In this document: piece by piece, positions 1 to 5,247 of the stretch | How the letters are laid out: each line of letters opens with the position of its first letter | How positions within the stretch are numbered: position 1 is the stretch's first letter | Assembly (NCBI GenBank): GCA_003445095.1 | Contig: DLVS01000007.1 | Location: 6,437 to 11,683 of the forward strand | Source of the DNA: Verrucomicrobiales bacterium | Lineage (GTDB): Bacteria; Verrucomicrobiota; Verrucomicrobiia; Limisphaerales; UBA9464 | DNA: 5,247 nt | Direction: 5' to 3' | The notes under the pieces: generated by a model | What the model saw: the letters and a program-made list of their open reading frames with translations, nothing else | Told to the model about the DNA's origin: nothing | The model's database searches: none | Position numbers and translations under genes: made by a program

Positions 1-833
1 GTGCCCCAATACTCGATATAAAGTTCGAACTCGGGCAGATAAAGATCGGGGCGGACGGCGTGTCCGCTGAGGATGCGATACCGCTCGTCGTAGCGATAGG
101 CGATGTTATGAGCGGACAGCCAGTCGGCGATGAGGCGTTCGCCGTCGGACGGCGCGAGAGTTCCGGCTTGAGCGACGATCGTTTTGTTGAGTTCGACTGC
201 GGTGCCGAAATTGCGGCGTTCGAGGAAAACTTCATCGAAGCACCCGTCGCAGAAGACGGGTTGAAAAGCCGACCGGCGGCGGTCGAGTTCCTCTTCCGAG
301 ACCGGCCGTTGGCATTGGGAACAGCGATGGATGGCACCCGCTTCGGCCAGTCGCCGCGCTTCCCGGATCGCCGTTGCGGCGGAGCGGGCGGCGCGGCGCA
401 CGTAGTGCTTCGCCCGTTCGTTGGCGGTGAGATTATCGAGGTCGTGGAGATGAGAGTTCGCCGCCGAGCCGTAGGCCTTGAGCGCCTTGAGGGCATATTG
501 CTGGGTTTTGGGATGAGGATCTCGCAGGGCCACTGGTACCAGTGCTCGCACGGCGGAGTTCGGATCGGCGCCAAAACCAGCGAGCTTGCCGATGGCGGAA
601 GCTGCGAGACGACGGATCTCCGCTGAGGGCATCGTCAGAAGCTGCGTCAGTTCGGGCAAGGCGCCGGGATTTTCAGCCTGGCCCAGCCCCAGGGCTTGCA
701 GGGAGCGTAATGGTGGGCGCCGCGGTCCATGAAAGTCTTCATGGGGATGACGAGGTGGGTTCGCGAGCGAAGCGGAGCAAGTCAGCGGCGAAGGGTATGA
801 AGACTGAAGAGATCCGATGGTCATGATTTCCAT
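1..833 (-). CDS. HEAT-repeat / zinc-ribbon / PD-(D/E)XK nuclease-like protein, copy 1 (partial, runs off left edge)
   Basis: This is a diverged second copy of the gene at 2604-3521. By eye about four in five residues match over the shared ~235 residues. In order it has HEAT-like helical repeats (LRRLAAS-type helices, 'EIRRLAASAIGKLAGFGADP'), two CxxC pairs (codons at 323-312 and 251-240) forming a likely zinc ribbon, and the front of a PD-(D/E)XK fold with GERLIADWL, RPD (Asp codon 47-45) and IEYWG (Glu codon 14-12). The last nuclease strand and the C-terminus lie beyond the edge. The start is unusual. The ATG equivalent to that of the other copy (742) is out of frame because one base is missing near 700-708, and that frame stops at 649-647. 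The conserved frame is nevertheless open upstream to ATG codons at 824 and 833, so a protein with a new ~40-residue N-terminus (SPLTCSASLANPPRHPHED...) is possible. It could be functional or an early pseudogene. The molecular role is inferred from the fold only. Confidence 0.78.
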   Translation of the reverse strand, partial: MEIMTIGSLQSSYPSPLTCSASLANPPRHPHEDFHGPRRPPLRSLQALGLGQAENPGALPELTQLLTMPSAEIRRLAASAIGKLAGFGADPNSAVRALVPVALRDPHPKTQQYALKALKAYGSAANSHLHDLDNLTANERAKHYVRRAARSAATAIREARRLAEAGAIHRCSQCQRPVSEEELDRRRSAFQPVFCDGCFDEVFLERRNFGTAVELNKTIVAQAGTLAPSDGERLIADWLSAHNIAYRYDERYRILSGHAVRPDLYLPEFELYIEYWG

Positions 834-870
834 CTCTTACTTGACGTGATCCCATCACCGCTCGCCATCG
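739..870 (-). other. Former leader of HEAT/nuclease copy 1, now partly read as its N-terminus
   Basis: This stretch separates the zinc-ribbon remnant's stop from the original start of nuclease copy 1. It resembles the leader of copy 2 (3522-3687): both share a CTCTTCA motif, a GCCGCTGACTT block and a CTTCGCTCG-like block before ATGAAGACTT. The copy 2 leader has an in-frame TAA just before its ATG. The copy 1 leader is stop-free in the shifted frame, which is why translation could begin at 824 or 833. No clear Shine-Dalgarno sequence or promoter boxes are visible. Confidence 0.5.
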
Positions 871-1195
871 TCACTTATCGTGATCAGGAATTTGACCGGG
901 CACCCTCCCTGCTTGATCACAGGCCGGGCAACGAAACTCTCCGCCCGTTACTTTCAAGAGTCACGGTCGTAGCCGCTGACGGAAGGAAGCGCTGACTCAT
1001 GTGGTCGCGCGTGGAGACATTGGGGGGGCAATTCCGGGGCTCACTGTGAAAGGAGCGCGCGCGTCGTCCCCTCCGTGGCTACTTCGATTCATGAGCGAAC
1101 AGGCCAAACGATTCCGCCTGTTTCTGCAGGGCGGCGACTTGTTTCGCCAACGGCGCAATGTGGCCGAATCAGAGCGACCGGGAATCGATGGGGAC
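871..1195 (-). pseudogene. Remnant of small zinc-ribbon gene, copy 1
   Basis: Reading leftward from the csb2-B stop (TGA at 1171-1169), the peptide FGHIAPLAKQVAALQKQAES FGLFAHE is found, ending in TAG. It is collinear with the zinc-ribbon remnant at 3688-3992. Its start region (about 1195) has no ATG. The middle is scrambled by stops and indels. The 3' end is still clear in another frame, GEFRCPACDQAG followed by VPGQIPDHDK and a TGA at 873-871, so the second CxxC pair survives. The original product would be about 100 residues: an N-terminal amphipathic helix, then a two-CxxC ribbon. I recall similar small uncharacterised proteins but no named family. It sits between csb2-B and the HEAT/nuclease gene, the same order as the other copy. 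It is non-functional as it stands. Confidence 0.65.
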
Positions 1196-2603
1196 GAAGA
1201 GGCCGAGACTGAAGTGAGCGCCATAACCGACCGCGATAGGGCCGCTCACCGGCTCGGGAAACTCGATCACAAACGCCGCGCCGCTGTCATGTCCCCGTCG
1301 GCCGTTTCCGCCATGACGGATGGTTTGGAACTGGAGCGAGCGGAATTTGCGGGAACCAAATTCGAACGGCTGGATCCGTTCGGGAACATTCCGGCGGATT
1401 TTGGCCCCTTGCCACCTCGGATTCAGCGAAAGCAGACGCAGCAAGTCGTGCGGAGCGGAGCCCTCCTGCCATCCGTTGTCGTCCATCTTGGGGCGTCCGT
1501 CGCGATAGGTTTTTGCGTGGCGAGTGGAGACGAACGGTGTCAGTGATCGCCACGTCTTGGCGGTGGCGAAGAGTGGAGTGTCAAACTCGTCCGACGCCGT
1601 GGAGCACGGTTCGCAGGTCGTGTCCCTTGAAGCCCCAGGTCCATTGAATCTTCCGCAGCGCCTCCACCGCGGCGTGATCGAAACCCTCGGGTGAATAGAT
1701 GGTGACGTGCGTGATGTGCGCGTTGGAGTCGCCAAGGGACTCGCAAAAAATATGCGCGTGCTGGTGGTTCTTGCCGCCGACCCCGGTGAAGATGGGATGG
1801 CCATTCGAGATTTTCTCCCTGCAAAGAACTTTGTGAATCTGCTCAGCCACCGCGAGCGCCTTGGTGATGACGGGCGGGACGACGCTGCTAAGCGCGAAGC
1901 GCGCTACGGTTGGCCTCACTCCAGGGCAACGAGCACGCGGCTTCGTCGCCAGCGCGAAGGCGTTTTCCGGACGCGCGTAGTTCACGAACTGCGCGCCGGG
2001 CGGAAGGTTCCAGCCGACGGCTTGCAGTTCCCCAGTGTCGGCGCGGAGAGCGTCGAAAAGATCTGTCGGCACTTTCGGGAGTTTCTTCTTCTGTGCGGCG
2101 GTGGGCTTGGGGCCGAAGTTGCTCAGCGCATTCTTGGTGAACTCCGCCTGCCAAACGTCGTACTTACTCGCGGTCATTGGGGCGAGCAGACGAACGAGTT
2201 CTTTGCCTGACAGCAACGCTTCCCCTTCTTCCAGCGGCACGGAGTCGGCCTCAACTCCGGTGATGCCGTCCAGCAAATGGGCTTCAACCAGGCTTTCAGC
2301 GCGGCCAAAGTAGGCGAGCCGGCTCGTGATCGTTTGCAATGCGTCTCGTTCGGGTTCAGCCAAATCCGCGTCCCAGGCCACGAGCAACTTCGCCTGTTCG
2401 GCGGTCTGAATGAAAGTATCGAAAACCTTCGTCGTCTTCTCATTCTTCCCCTCGTTGTAGGGCATGTAGTGCCGGGTGTGCGCCGTGGTTGCCGGCGGCA
2501 GCCGGAACCGAGGCAACGTCGCGAGCTTGGCGATCAGGGAACGCATTACCGGCTCGGGCAGCGGGGCAAGATCGTTGGAGAATTTCGGTTGTTTGCTGAC
2601 TCG
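1169..2603 (-). pseudogene. csb2: Type I-G Csb2 (Cas5-Cas6-like) gene, version B: 5'-truncated and frameshifted
   Basis: Csb2 is the fused Cas5/Cas6-like subunit of type I-G effector complexes, thought to process crRNA and hold its 5' end. The longest ATG frame (2546 to 1581, 321 aa) shows family hallmarks: RFRLPPATTAHTRHYMPY near the start, TTKVFDTF, YFGRAESLVEA, VARFALSSVVPP, and a Cas6-like HQHAHIFCESLGD (His262, His264) followed by ITHVTIYSPEGFD. It ends LHGVGRV at a TGA (1583-1581). The next frame resumes at about 1590 with DEFDTPLFATAKTWRSLTPF and runs to a TGA at 1171-1169. It ends in FPEPVSGPIAVGYGAHFSLGL, the Gly-rich loop expected at the C-terminus of a RAMP protein. A frameshift therefore splits the gene. 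The frame is open back to 2603 (FSNDLAPLPEPV), but the first ~50 residues, normally with the GRYHATPW and WPPSPWR motifs, are absent; the HEAT/nuclease stop codon comes immediately before. About 478 codons remain, against roughly 500-550 usually. Confidence 0.82.
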
Positions 2604-2606
2604 CTA
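2583..2606 (-). other. Recombination junction: end of HEAT/nuclease gene joined to the inside of csb2-B
   Basis: The TAG stop of the HEAT/nuclease gene (2606-2604) is followed in the same frame by RVSKQPK and then FSNDLAPLPEPVMRSL, which is already about 50 residues into a normal Csb2 protein. No csb2 start, ribosome binding site or N-terminal motif intervenes. The change from one gene to the other therefore occurs within about 20 bases, as expected of a duplication or deletion breakpoint. Suppression of the single TAG would fuse the two proteins. Confidence 0.7.
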
Positions 2607-3521
2607 CTGGTCGCCAACGCCTGACGATGGGAGATGCGCTCCGAAGAACGCGAGCTTGGCGGGCATTGCGACGCCGAGGCGGGGCTTGTCGTGGGGATAC
2701 AGGGAGATCACACGCTTGCCTTCCTGTTGGTAGAGTTGCTGCTTCTTCAGCATGCCGATTTTGTAGTCGGCGGTATCCATGCCCCAATACTCGACATAGA
2801 GATCGAACTCGGGCAGATAAAAATCGGGGCGGATGGCGTGTCCGCTGAGGATGCGATACCGCTCGTCGTAGCGGTAGGCGATGTTGTGAGCGGTTAGCCA
2901 GTCGGCGATGAGGCGCTCACCGTCGGACTGCACCAGGGTGCCCGCCTTGGCGATGATGGTTTTGTTGAGTTCGACCTTGGTGTCGAAATTGCGGCGTTCG
3001 AGAAAAGTCTCGTCGAAGCACCGATCACAGAAAACGCGTTGAAATGCCTGCTGGCTGCGGGCGGCTTCTTCGGCCGAGGCCGATTGGTGGCAGCGAGCGC
3101 AACGAAGGACGGCGCTCGGTTCCGCCATCCGCACCGCTTCGCGGATCGCCTCGGCGGTGGAGTGGGCGGAGCGGCGCACGTAATCCTTCGCCCGTTCATT
3201 GGCGGCAAGATCATCGAGGTCGTGGAGATGCGGTTGGGCGGCCGCGCCATAAGATTTGAGCGCCTTGAGGGCATATTGTTGGGTTTGTGGATGGGGATCT
3301 CGCAGAGCTATGGGCGCCAGAGCCTGCACAGCGGAGGTCGGATCTGCGCCAAAACCCGCGAGCTTGCCGATGGCGGAGGCCGCGAGGCGACGGATCTCCG
3401 ACGAGGGCATCGTCAGGAGTTGCGTCAGTTCAGGTAAGGCGCCGGGATCTTCAGCCCGGCCCAGCTCCAGCGCCCGCTGGAGAGCCAGATGGTGGTTATG
3501 GCGGTCCATAGAAGTCTTCAT
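2604..3521 (-). CDS. HEAT-repeat / zinc-ribbon / PD-(D/E)XK nuclease-like protein, copy 2 (intact)
   Basis: This is an intact 305-residue soluble protein with no signal peptide or membrane segment. Residues ~10-130 form HEAT-like helical repeats (ALPELTQLLTMPSSEIRRLA, ALAPIALRDPHPQTQQYALK). CxxC pairs at 141/144 and 165/168 suggest a structural zinc ribbon. Residues ~198-292 look like a PD-(D/E)XK fold of the type found in Vsr-like or helicase-attached nucleases: Glu202 (GERLIADWL), Asp233 (RPDFYLPEFD), Glu244 (YVEYWG). The usual ExK lysine is replaced by Tyr245; Lys259/260 (MLKKQQLY) could stand in for it. The helical part may bind nucleic acid or a partner protein, and the C-terminal part may cut DNA, but this is inferred from the fold. 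The ATG at 3521 was chosen because an in-frame TAA lies just upstream and copy 1 keeps the same MKTxMDR context; Met5 is an alternative. No good Shine-Dalgarno is visible. The stop is followed at once, in the same frame, by truncated csb2-B. Confidence 0.88.
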   Translation of the reverse strand: MKTSMDRHNHHLALQRALELGRAEDPGALPELTQLLTMPSSEIRRLAASAIGKLAGFGADPTSAVQALAPIALRDPHPQTQQYALKALKSYGAAAQPHLHDLDDLAANERAKDYVRRSAHSTAEAIREAVRMAEPSAVLRCARCHQSASAEEAARSQQAFQRVFCDRCFDETFLERRNFDTKVELNKTIIAKAGTLVQSDGERLIADWLTAHNIAYRYDERYRILSGHAIRPDFYLPEFDLYVEYWGMDTADYKIGMLKKQQLYQQEGKRVISLYPHDKPRLGVAMPAKLAFFGAHLPSSGVGDQ

Positions 3522-3687
3522 TGGTTAAAGAGAGCGTTGGCGAGGAAGTAAGTGCGTTGGCGAGCGAAGTAAGTCAGCGGCAATGGCATTGAAGAGAATG
3601 GACGGACAAAGCCGGAGAAACCGCCGGCGTGTCTTCGATTTTCCCTGGGGGCGTGATTCAATGCGATCCTGTCACCGCTCGCCATCG
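3522..3687 (-). promoter_or_regulatory. Leader of HEAT/nuclease copy 2
   Basis: These 166 bases lie between the zinc-ribbon remnant and the nuclease start. They contain a short GC inverted repeat (gccgg at 3611-3615, ccggc at 3624-3628) and a tandem repeat (3534-3574). The half nearest the gene resembles the region before copy 1. Any promoter for the nuclease gene probably lies here or in the decayed zinc-ribbon gene, but no convincing -35/-10 pair can be read. Confidence 0.35.
3534..3574 (+). repeat. Two-unit tandem repeat, 20 and 21 bases, in the nuclease leader
   Basis: Units are at 3534-3553 (gcgttggcgaggaagtaagt) and 3554-3574 (the same, with one extra c after gcgttggcgag). They are otherwise identical. 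Copy 1 has a single weaker relative (gcgagcgaagcggagcaagt at about 764-783) followed by the same cagcgg, so the doubling is specific to copy 2. Confidence 0.75.
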
Positions 3688-3992
3688 TCACTTATCGGGA
3701 TCGGACACCGGTGACACCCGTTCCCGCCCGGCTTGATCACAGGGACGGTGATTGAACGTGCGGTCCGCTACTTCACAAATCTCGGCCCGACGTCAGTTCC
3801 AAGATCGGGACTCGCACCTGATGCAATCAGGCATCCCGGTGGGTCATATCTTCCAGGCCGCAAAAGTTGCACTGGAGGAGCTTGCGATCATGAATGGGTA
3901 ACAGGCCGAGCGCTTCCGCCATTTTTCTGCAAAGCAGCGACTTGTTTCGCCAACGGCGCGATGTTGCGGACCAGATCGTCGTAGTCACCCAT
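3688..3992 (-). pseudogene. Remnant of small zinc-ribbon gene, copy 2
   Basis: The gene starts with an ATG at 3992 that overlaps the ancestral csb2-B stop (3987-3985), an arrangement suggesting translational coupling. It encodes MGDYDDLVRNIAPLAKQVAA LQK and then shifts frame in a run of five T (plus strand 3922-3926). The next frame reads AEALGLLPIHDRKLLQCNFC GLEDMT, with the first CxxC pair. A second break follows. Downstream reading shifts frame more than once, with LGTDVGPRF and then RPCDQAGR near the end and a TGA at 3690-3688. In the second CxxC pair the first Cys codon has become His. The intact protein would be ~100 residues: a helix plus a zinc ribbon. I cannot name the family. With at least three frame breaks it cannot make the full protein. 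Confidence 0.68.
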
Positions 3993-4022
3993 TGACTGGG
4001 ACGAAGAGCCCAGGCCGAAGTG
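3985..4022 (-). pseudogene. csb2: 3' tail of a second csb2-B copy, with a frameshift
   Basis: Restoring one C after CACTTCGGCCTGGG makes this read HFGLGLFVPVNG followed by TGA at 3987-3985, matching the HFSLGLFVP end of the longer csb2-B piece. Without that base, the frame runs from an unrelated upstream reading (ATG at 4124) into the zinc-ribbon start, giving a hybrid 78-residue ORF (3888-4124) that is probably meaningless. Nothing further upstream matches csb2-B, so almost all of this copy is deleted. Confidence 0.65.
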
Positions 4023-4153
4023 GCAGGACGCTAGCATTCGCCAGACGTGCGGATCGTCGGAGACAAACACGGACATCCGACCCGCCGCCTGCCAATCGTG
4101 GTCGAAATCAGGTTGGAGAGCCACAGAGGGACACAGCGGACGTGGTCAAACTT
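4023..4153 (-). other. Unidentified stretch between csb2-A and the csb2-B tail
   Basis: In the frame of an ATG at 4124 this encodes FDHDWQAAGRMSVFVSDDPH VWRMLAS, which has protein-like composition but matches nothing I recognise. It may be a scrap of another gene brought in by the deletion. Just upstream (plus strand 4121-4138) is a ccacagagggacacagcg sequence resembling the cacagagg/acacag words that recur between genes in many environmental genomes. Confidence 0.3.
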
Positions 4154-5140
4154 CTAGGCCAATTCATCAGGTTCTGCCGCAAACAATCCAAAGCCGGAGA
4201 ATTTTCCTCCACCAATGCACACGGGGCCGGACACCTTGAGTGGCGAGCCGTCCGGCGTTTGCCAGGTGATGCGGACATGAAGGCGACGGTAGCGTCGGTG
4301 CTGTTCGGGCACGGCGTACTGTGAAGCGTGGGCGGTACCGGGCCAGTAGCCTGTGCTGCGCCAGTCGAGTGCCGCGCAGCGGGCCATAGCTTCGGAAAAT
4401 CCGGACTGGACGATCGCTTTCCGCAACAGGTGTTCGATCCGCGCGTCGAGTTTGCGGAGGGTTTCGGCCTTTTCGGCGACGGAGAGCGGGGCGTCGGTGT
4501 TGTCGAGTCGGCGGCGGAGTTTTCGTGGGTCGTCGTAACCGGGAAGGATTACGGGCGTGACGGTGGCCCATGTCGCGGACTTCTCGAAATAGGGACGAAT
4601 CGCGCCGTCATTCTCATTGTGGCGGAAAATCAGCACGGCGGCTTCCGGTGATTTCTCGTCGGTGAGTTCCTGACCATCGAGGCGCTGGGTGAAACGACGG
4701 AACTCTTGCGGCGGGAGATTGCCGCGTGCCGTCATGAGGACGCGTCGGATGCTGCCGACAACACGCTGGCTGCCCTCGCGCATTTCGATGCTCGGCAGGG
4801 GCAGGAAGGCGACGCGCCCGCCCTCGACGGGTTTGTGTTCGCTGCCGGGCGTCTCGCCGTGGCCGAGGACGATGCGGCGAGCATCTTCGTCGCTCCAGCC
4901 GACGCTTCGCACGACTTCCTGCTTGCTGGCGGCGTGGCGGAACATTCCTGCGACGTGCAGGCCGCGCCGCGCCAGATTGTAAGCGCGGAAGCCACTGTCG
5001 TCCGCCTTTCGCAGCACAAATACGGCTTGCGGGGCTTTCGGCGCTTGCGAATCAGAGGAGTACTCAGTGATGCCGAAAACGGTTAGAGGCGGGACGGGCA
5101 CAAGTCCGCCATCGGCCGTGACTAAGCGGATCCCGTTCGC
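4154..5140 (-). CDS. csb2: Type I-G Csb2-type (Cas5-Cas6-like) protein, version A, 5'-truncated
   Basis: The frame ends at a TAG (4156-4154) and is open to the right edge. Its first ATG (5242) lies in DNA that is argG-like on the other strand, so real Csb2 sequence probably starts near 5140 (RLVTADGG), leaving ~330 residues of a normally ~500-residue protein. Hallmarks in order: [21 protein letters not shown], a conserved [65 protein letters not shown], and a C-terminal Gly-rich loop [18 protein letters not shown] typical of RAMP proteins. This is a different Csb2 lineage from the gene at 1169-2603: the closing loop has the same shape but almost no other sequence in common. By analogy it would bind or process crRNA in the type I-G complex. 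The N-terminal Cas5-like part is missing, so it is probably non-functional, unless the break is an assembly artefact. Confidence 0.78.
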   Translation of the reverse strand, partial: ANGIRLVTADGGLVPVPPLTVFGITEYSSDSQAPKAPQAVFVLRKADDSGFRAYNLARRGLHVAGMFRHAASKQEVVRSVGWSDEDARRIVLGHGETPGSEHKPVEGGRVAFLPLPSIEMREGSQRVVGSIRRVLMTARGNLPPQEFRRFTQRLDGQELTDEKSPEAAVLIFRHNENDGAIRPYFEKSATWATVTPVILPGYDDPRKLRRRLDNTDAPLSVAEKAETLRKLDARIEHLLRKAIVQSGFSEAMARCAALDWRSTGYWPGTAHASQYAVPEQHRRYRRLHVRITWQTPDGSPLKVSGPVCIGGGKFSGFGLFAAEPDELA

Positions 5141-5153
5141 GGACCGCGCGCAG

Positions 5154-5247
5154 ATGAAGAAGATCCTGGCCAAGGGCCAGGTCGAGTACGCGAAGGAGAT
5201 CGGCGCCGATGCCGTCGCGCACGGCTGCACCGGCAAGGGCAACGACC
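5154..5247 (+). CDS. argG: Argininosuccinate synthase fragment (ArgG), runs off right edge
   Basis: The plus-strand frame from 5154 reads MKKI then [20 protein letters not shown] and CTGKGND to the edge. The stretch ending [15 protein letters not shown] is the well-known argininosuccinate synthase segment around residues 90-120 (usually followed by QVRFE), part of the nucleotide-binding domain of the enzyme joining citrulline and aspartate. A real argG would have ~90 more residues before it. Upstream (RIPFADRAQ) shows no ArgG likeness, so the homology starts abruptly at about 5160. Codon choice is more strongly G/C-ending than in the genes to the left. It is either a truncated gene or part of a chimeric join; the remainder is outside the window. 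Confidence 0.75.
   Translation, partial: MKKILAKGQVEYAKEIGADAVAHGCTGKGND

Larger units (their letters stand above)
1..1216 (+). repeat. Large direct repeat, left copy
   Basis: Bases 1-1216 correspond in order and orientation to about 2779-4022: the 3' tail of csb2-B, the zinc-ribbon gene, a leader and the HEAT/nuclease gene. The offset is 2778 at the left edge, 2779 at the original HEAT/nuclease start, 2817 at the zinc-ribbon stop and 2806 at the csb2-B tail. The changes in offset show accumulated small indels. Identity is high in the nuclease part and around two short blocks (855-923 and 1134-1156), lower elsewhere. The repeat probably continues beyond the left edge. Confidence 0.8.
2779..4022 (+). 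repeat. Large direct repeat, right copy
   Basis: This is the right-hand counterpart of the repeat at 1-1216, with the same gene order and orientation. Its csb2-B part is only the last dozen codons. Its nuclease gene continues left to 2604, beyond what can be compared because the left copy leaves the window. Between the two copies lies the longer csb2-B piece. Confidence 0.8.

Noticed and set aside
881..919. Two TGATCA palindromes (881-886 and 914-919), considered as a regulator site.
   Set aside because: Both fall in the former coding end of the zinc-ribbon gene; only the second is kept in the other copy.
855..923. Strongly conserved block shared with 3672-3743, at first looking like an operator or promoter before the nuclease genes.
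   Set aside because: Read on the minus strand it is the 3' end of the small zinc-ribbon gene (CDQAGR ... DK, stop). Its conservation is explained by shared ancestry of a coding sequence.
1001..1546. Plus-strand open frame of 181 codons opposite csb2-B.
   Set aside because: It is a shadow of the minus-strand csb2-B and zinc-ribbon readings, with no recognisable domains, in GC-rich DNA where antisense frames are often open.
3611..3628. GC-rich inverted repeat (gccgg ... ccggc), a possible terminator.
   Set aside because: The stem is only five base pairs, with no T-run after it on either strand.
1..5247. CRISPR array, which might be expected next to csb2.
   Set aside because: No set of regularly spaced identical repeats was seen. 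The only short tandem repeat is a two-unit one without spacers.

Overview
The window is about 5.2 kb of GC-rich bacterial DNA. Nearly everything readable lies on the minus strand, so it is best read from right to left. It holds eroded pieces of a type I-G (formerly I-U) CRISPR-Cas locus, together with two diverged copies of a gene for a HEAT-repeat / zinc-ribbon / PD-(D/E)XK nuclease-like protein. No cas1, cas2, cas3, cas7 or cas8 gene and no CRISPR array is present. The host cannot be fixed from this sequence. Type I-G loci are scattered across many phyla, and the only housekeeping sequence (a fragment of argG at the right edge) is short and may belong to a chimeric join.

Layout in the direction of transcription, right to left: (1) 5154-5247, plus strand, start of an argG-like fragment running off the edge. 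(2) 4154 to about 5140, a csb2-type gene (copy A) with an intact 3' end that loses its 5' end where the argG-like DNA begins. (3) 4023-4153, a short unidentified stretch. (4) 3985-4022, the last codons of a second csb2 type (B) carrying a frameshift. (5) 3688-3992, a degenerate small zinc-ribbon gene that overlapped the csb2-B stop. (6) 3522-3687, a leader with a 20/21-base tandem repeat. (7) 2604-3521, an intact HEAT/zinc-ribbon/nuclease-like gene. (8) 1169-2603, csb2-B without its first ~50 codons and with a frameshift near 1590. (9) 871-1195, a second degenerate zinc-ribbon gene. (10) 1-833, a second HEAT/nuclease-like gene, frameshifted near its original start but open from an upstream ATG, running off the left edge.

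The order csb2-B end, zinc-ribbon gene, leader, HEAT/nuclease gene occurs twice, about 2.8 kb apart in direct orientation. The simplest history is a tandem duplication with its new junction just after the HEAT/nuclease stop codon (about 2583-2606), fusing it to the inside of csb2-B. A later deletion then removed most of the upstream csb2-B copy. Both small zinc-ribbon genes have decayed. The HEAT/nuclease copies differ largely at silent positions in the nuclease half and keep both CxxC pairs and the nuclease acidic residues, which suggests they stayed under selection after the neighbouring CRISPR genes broke down.
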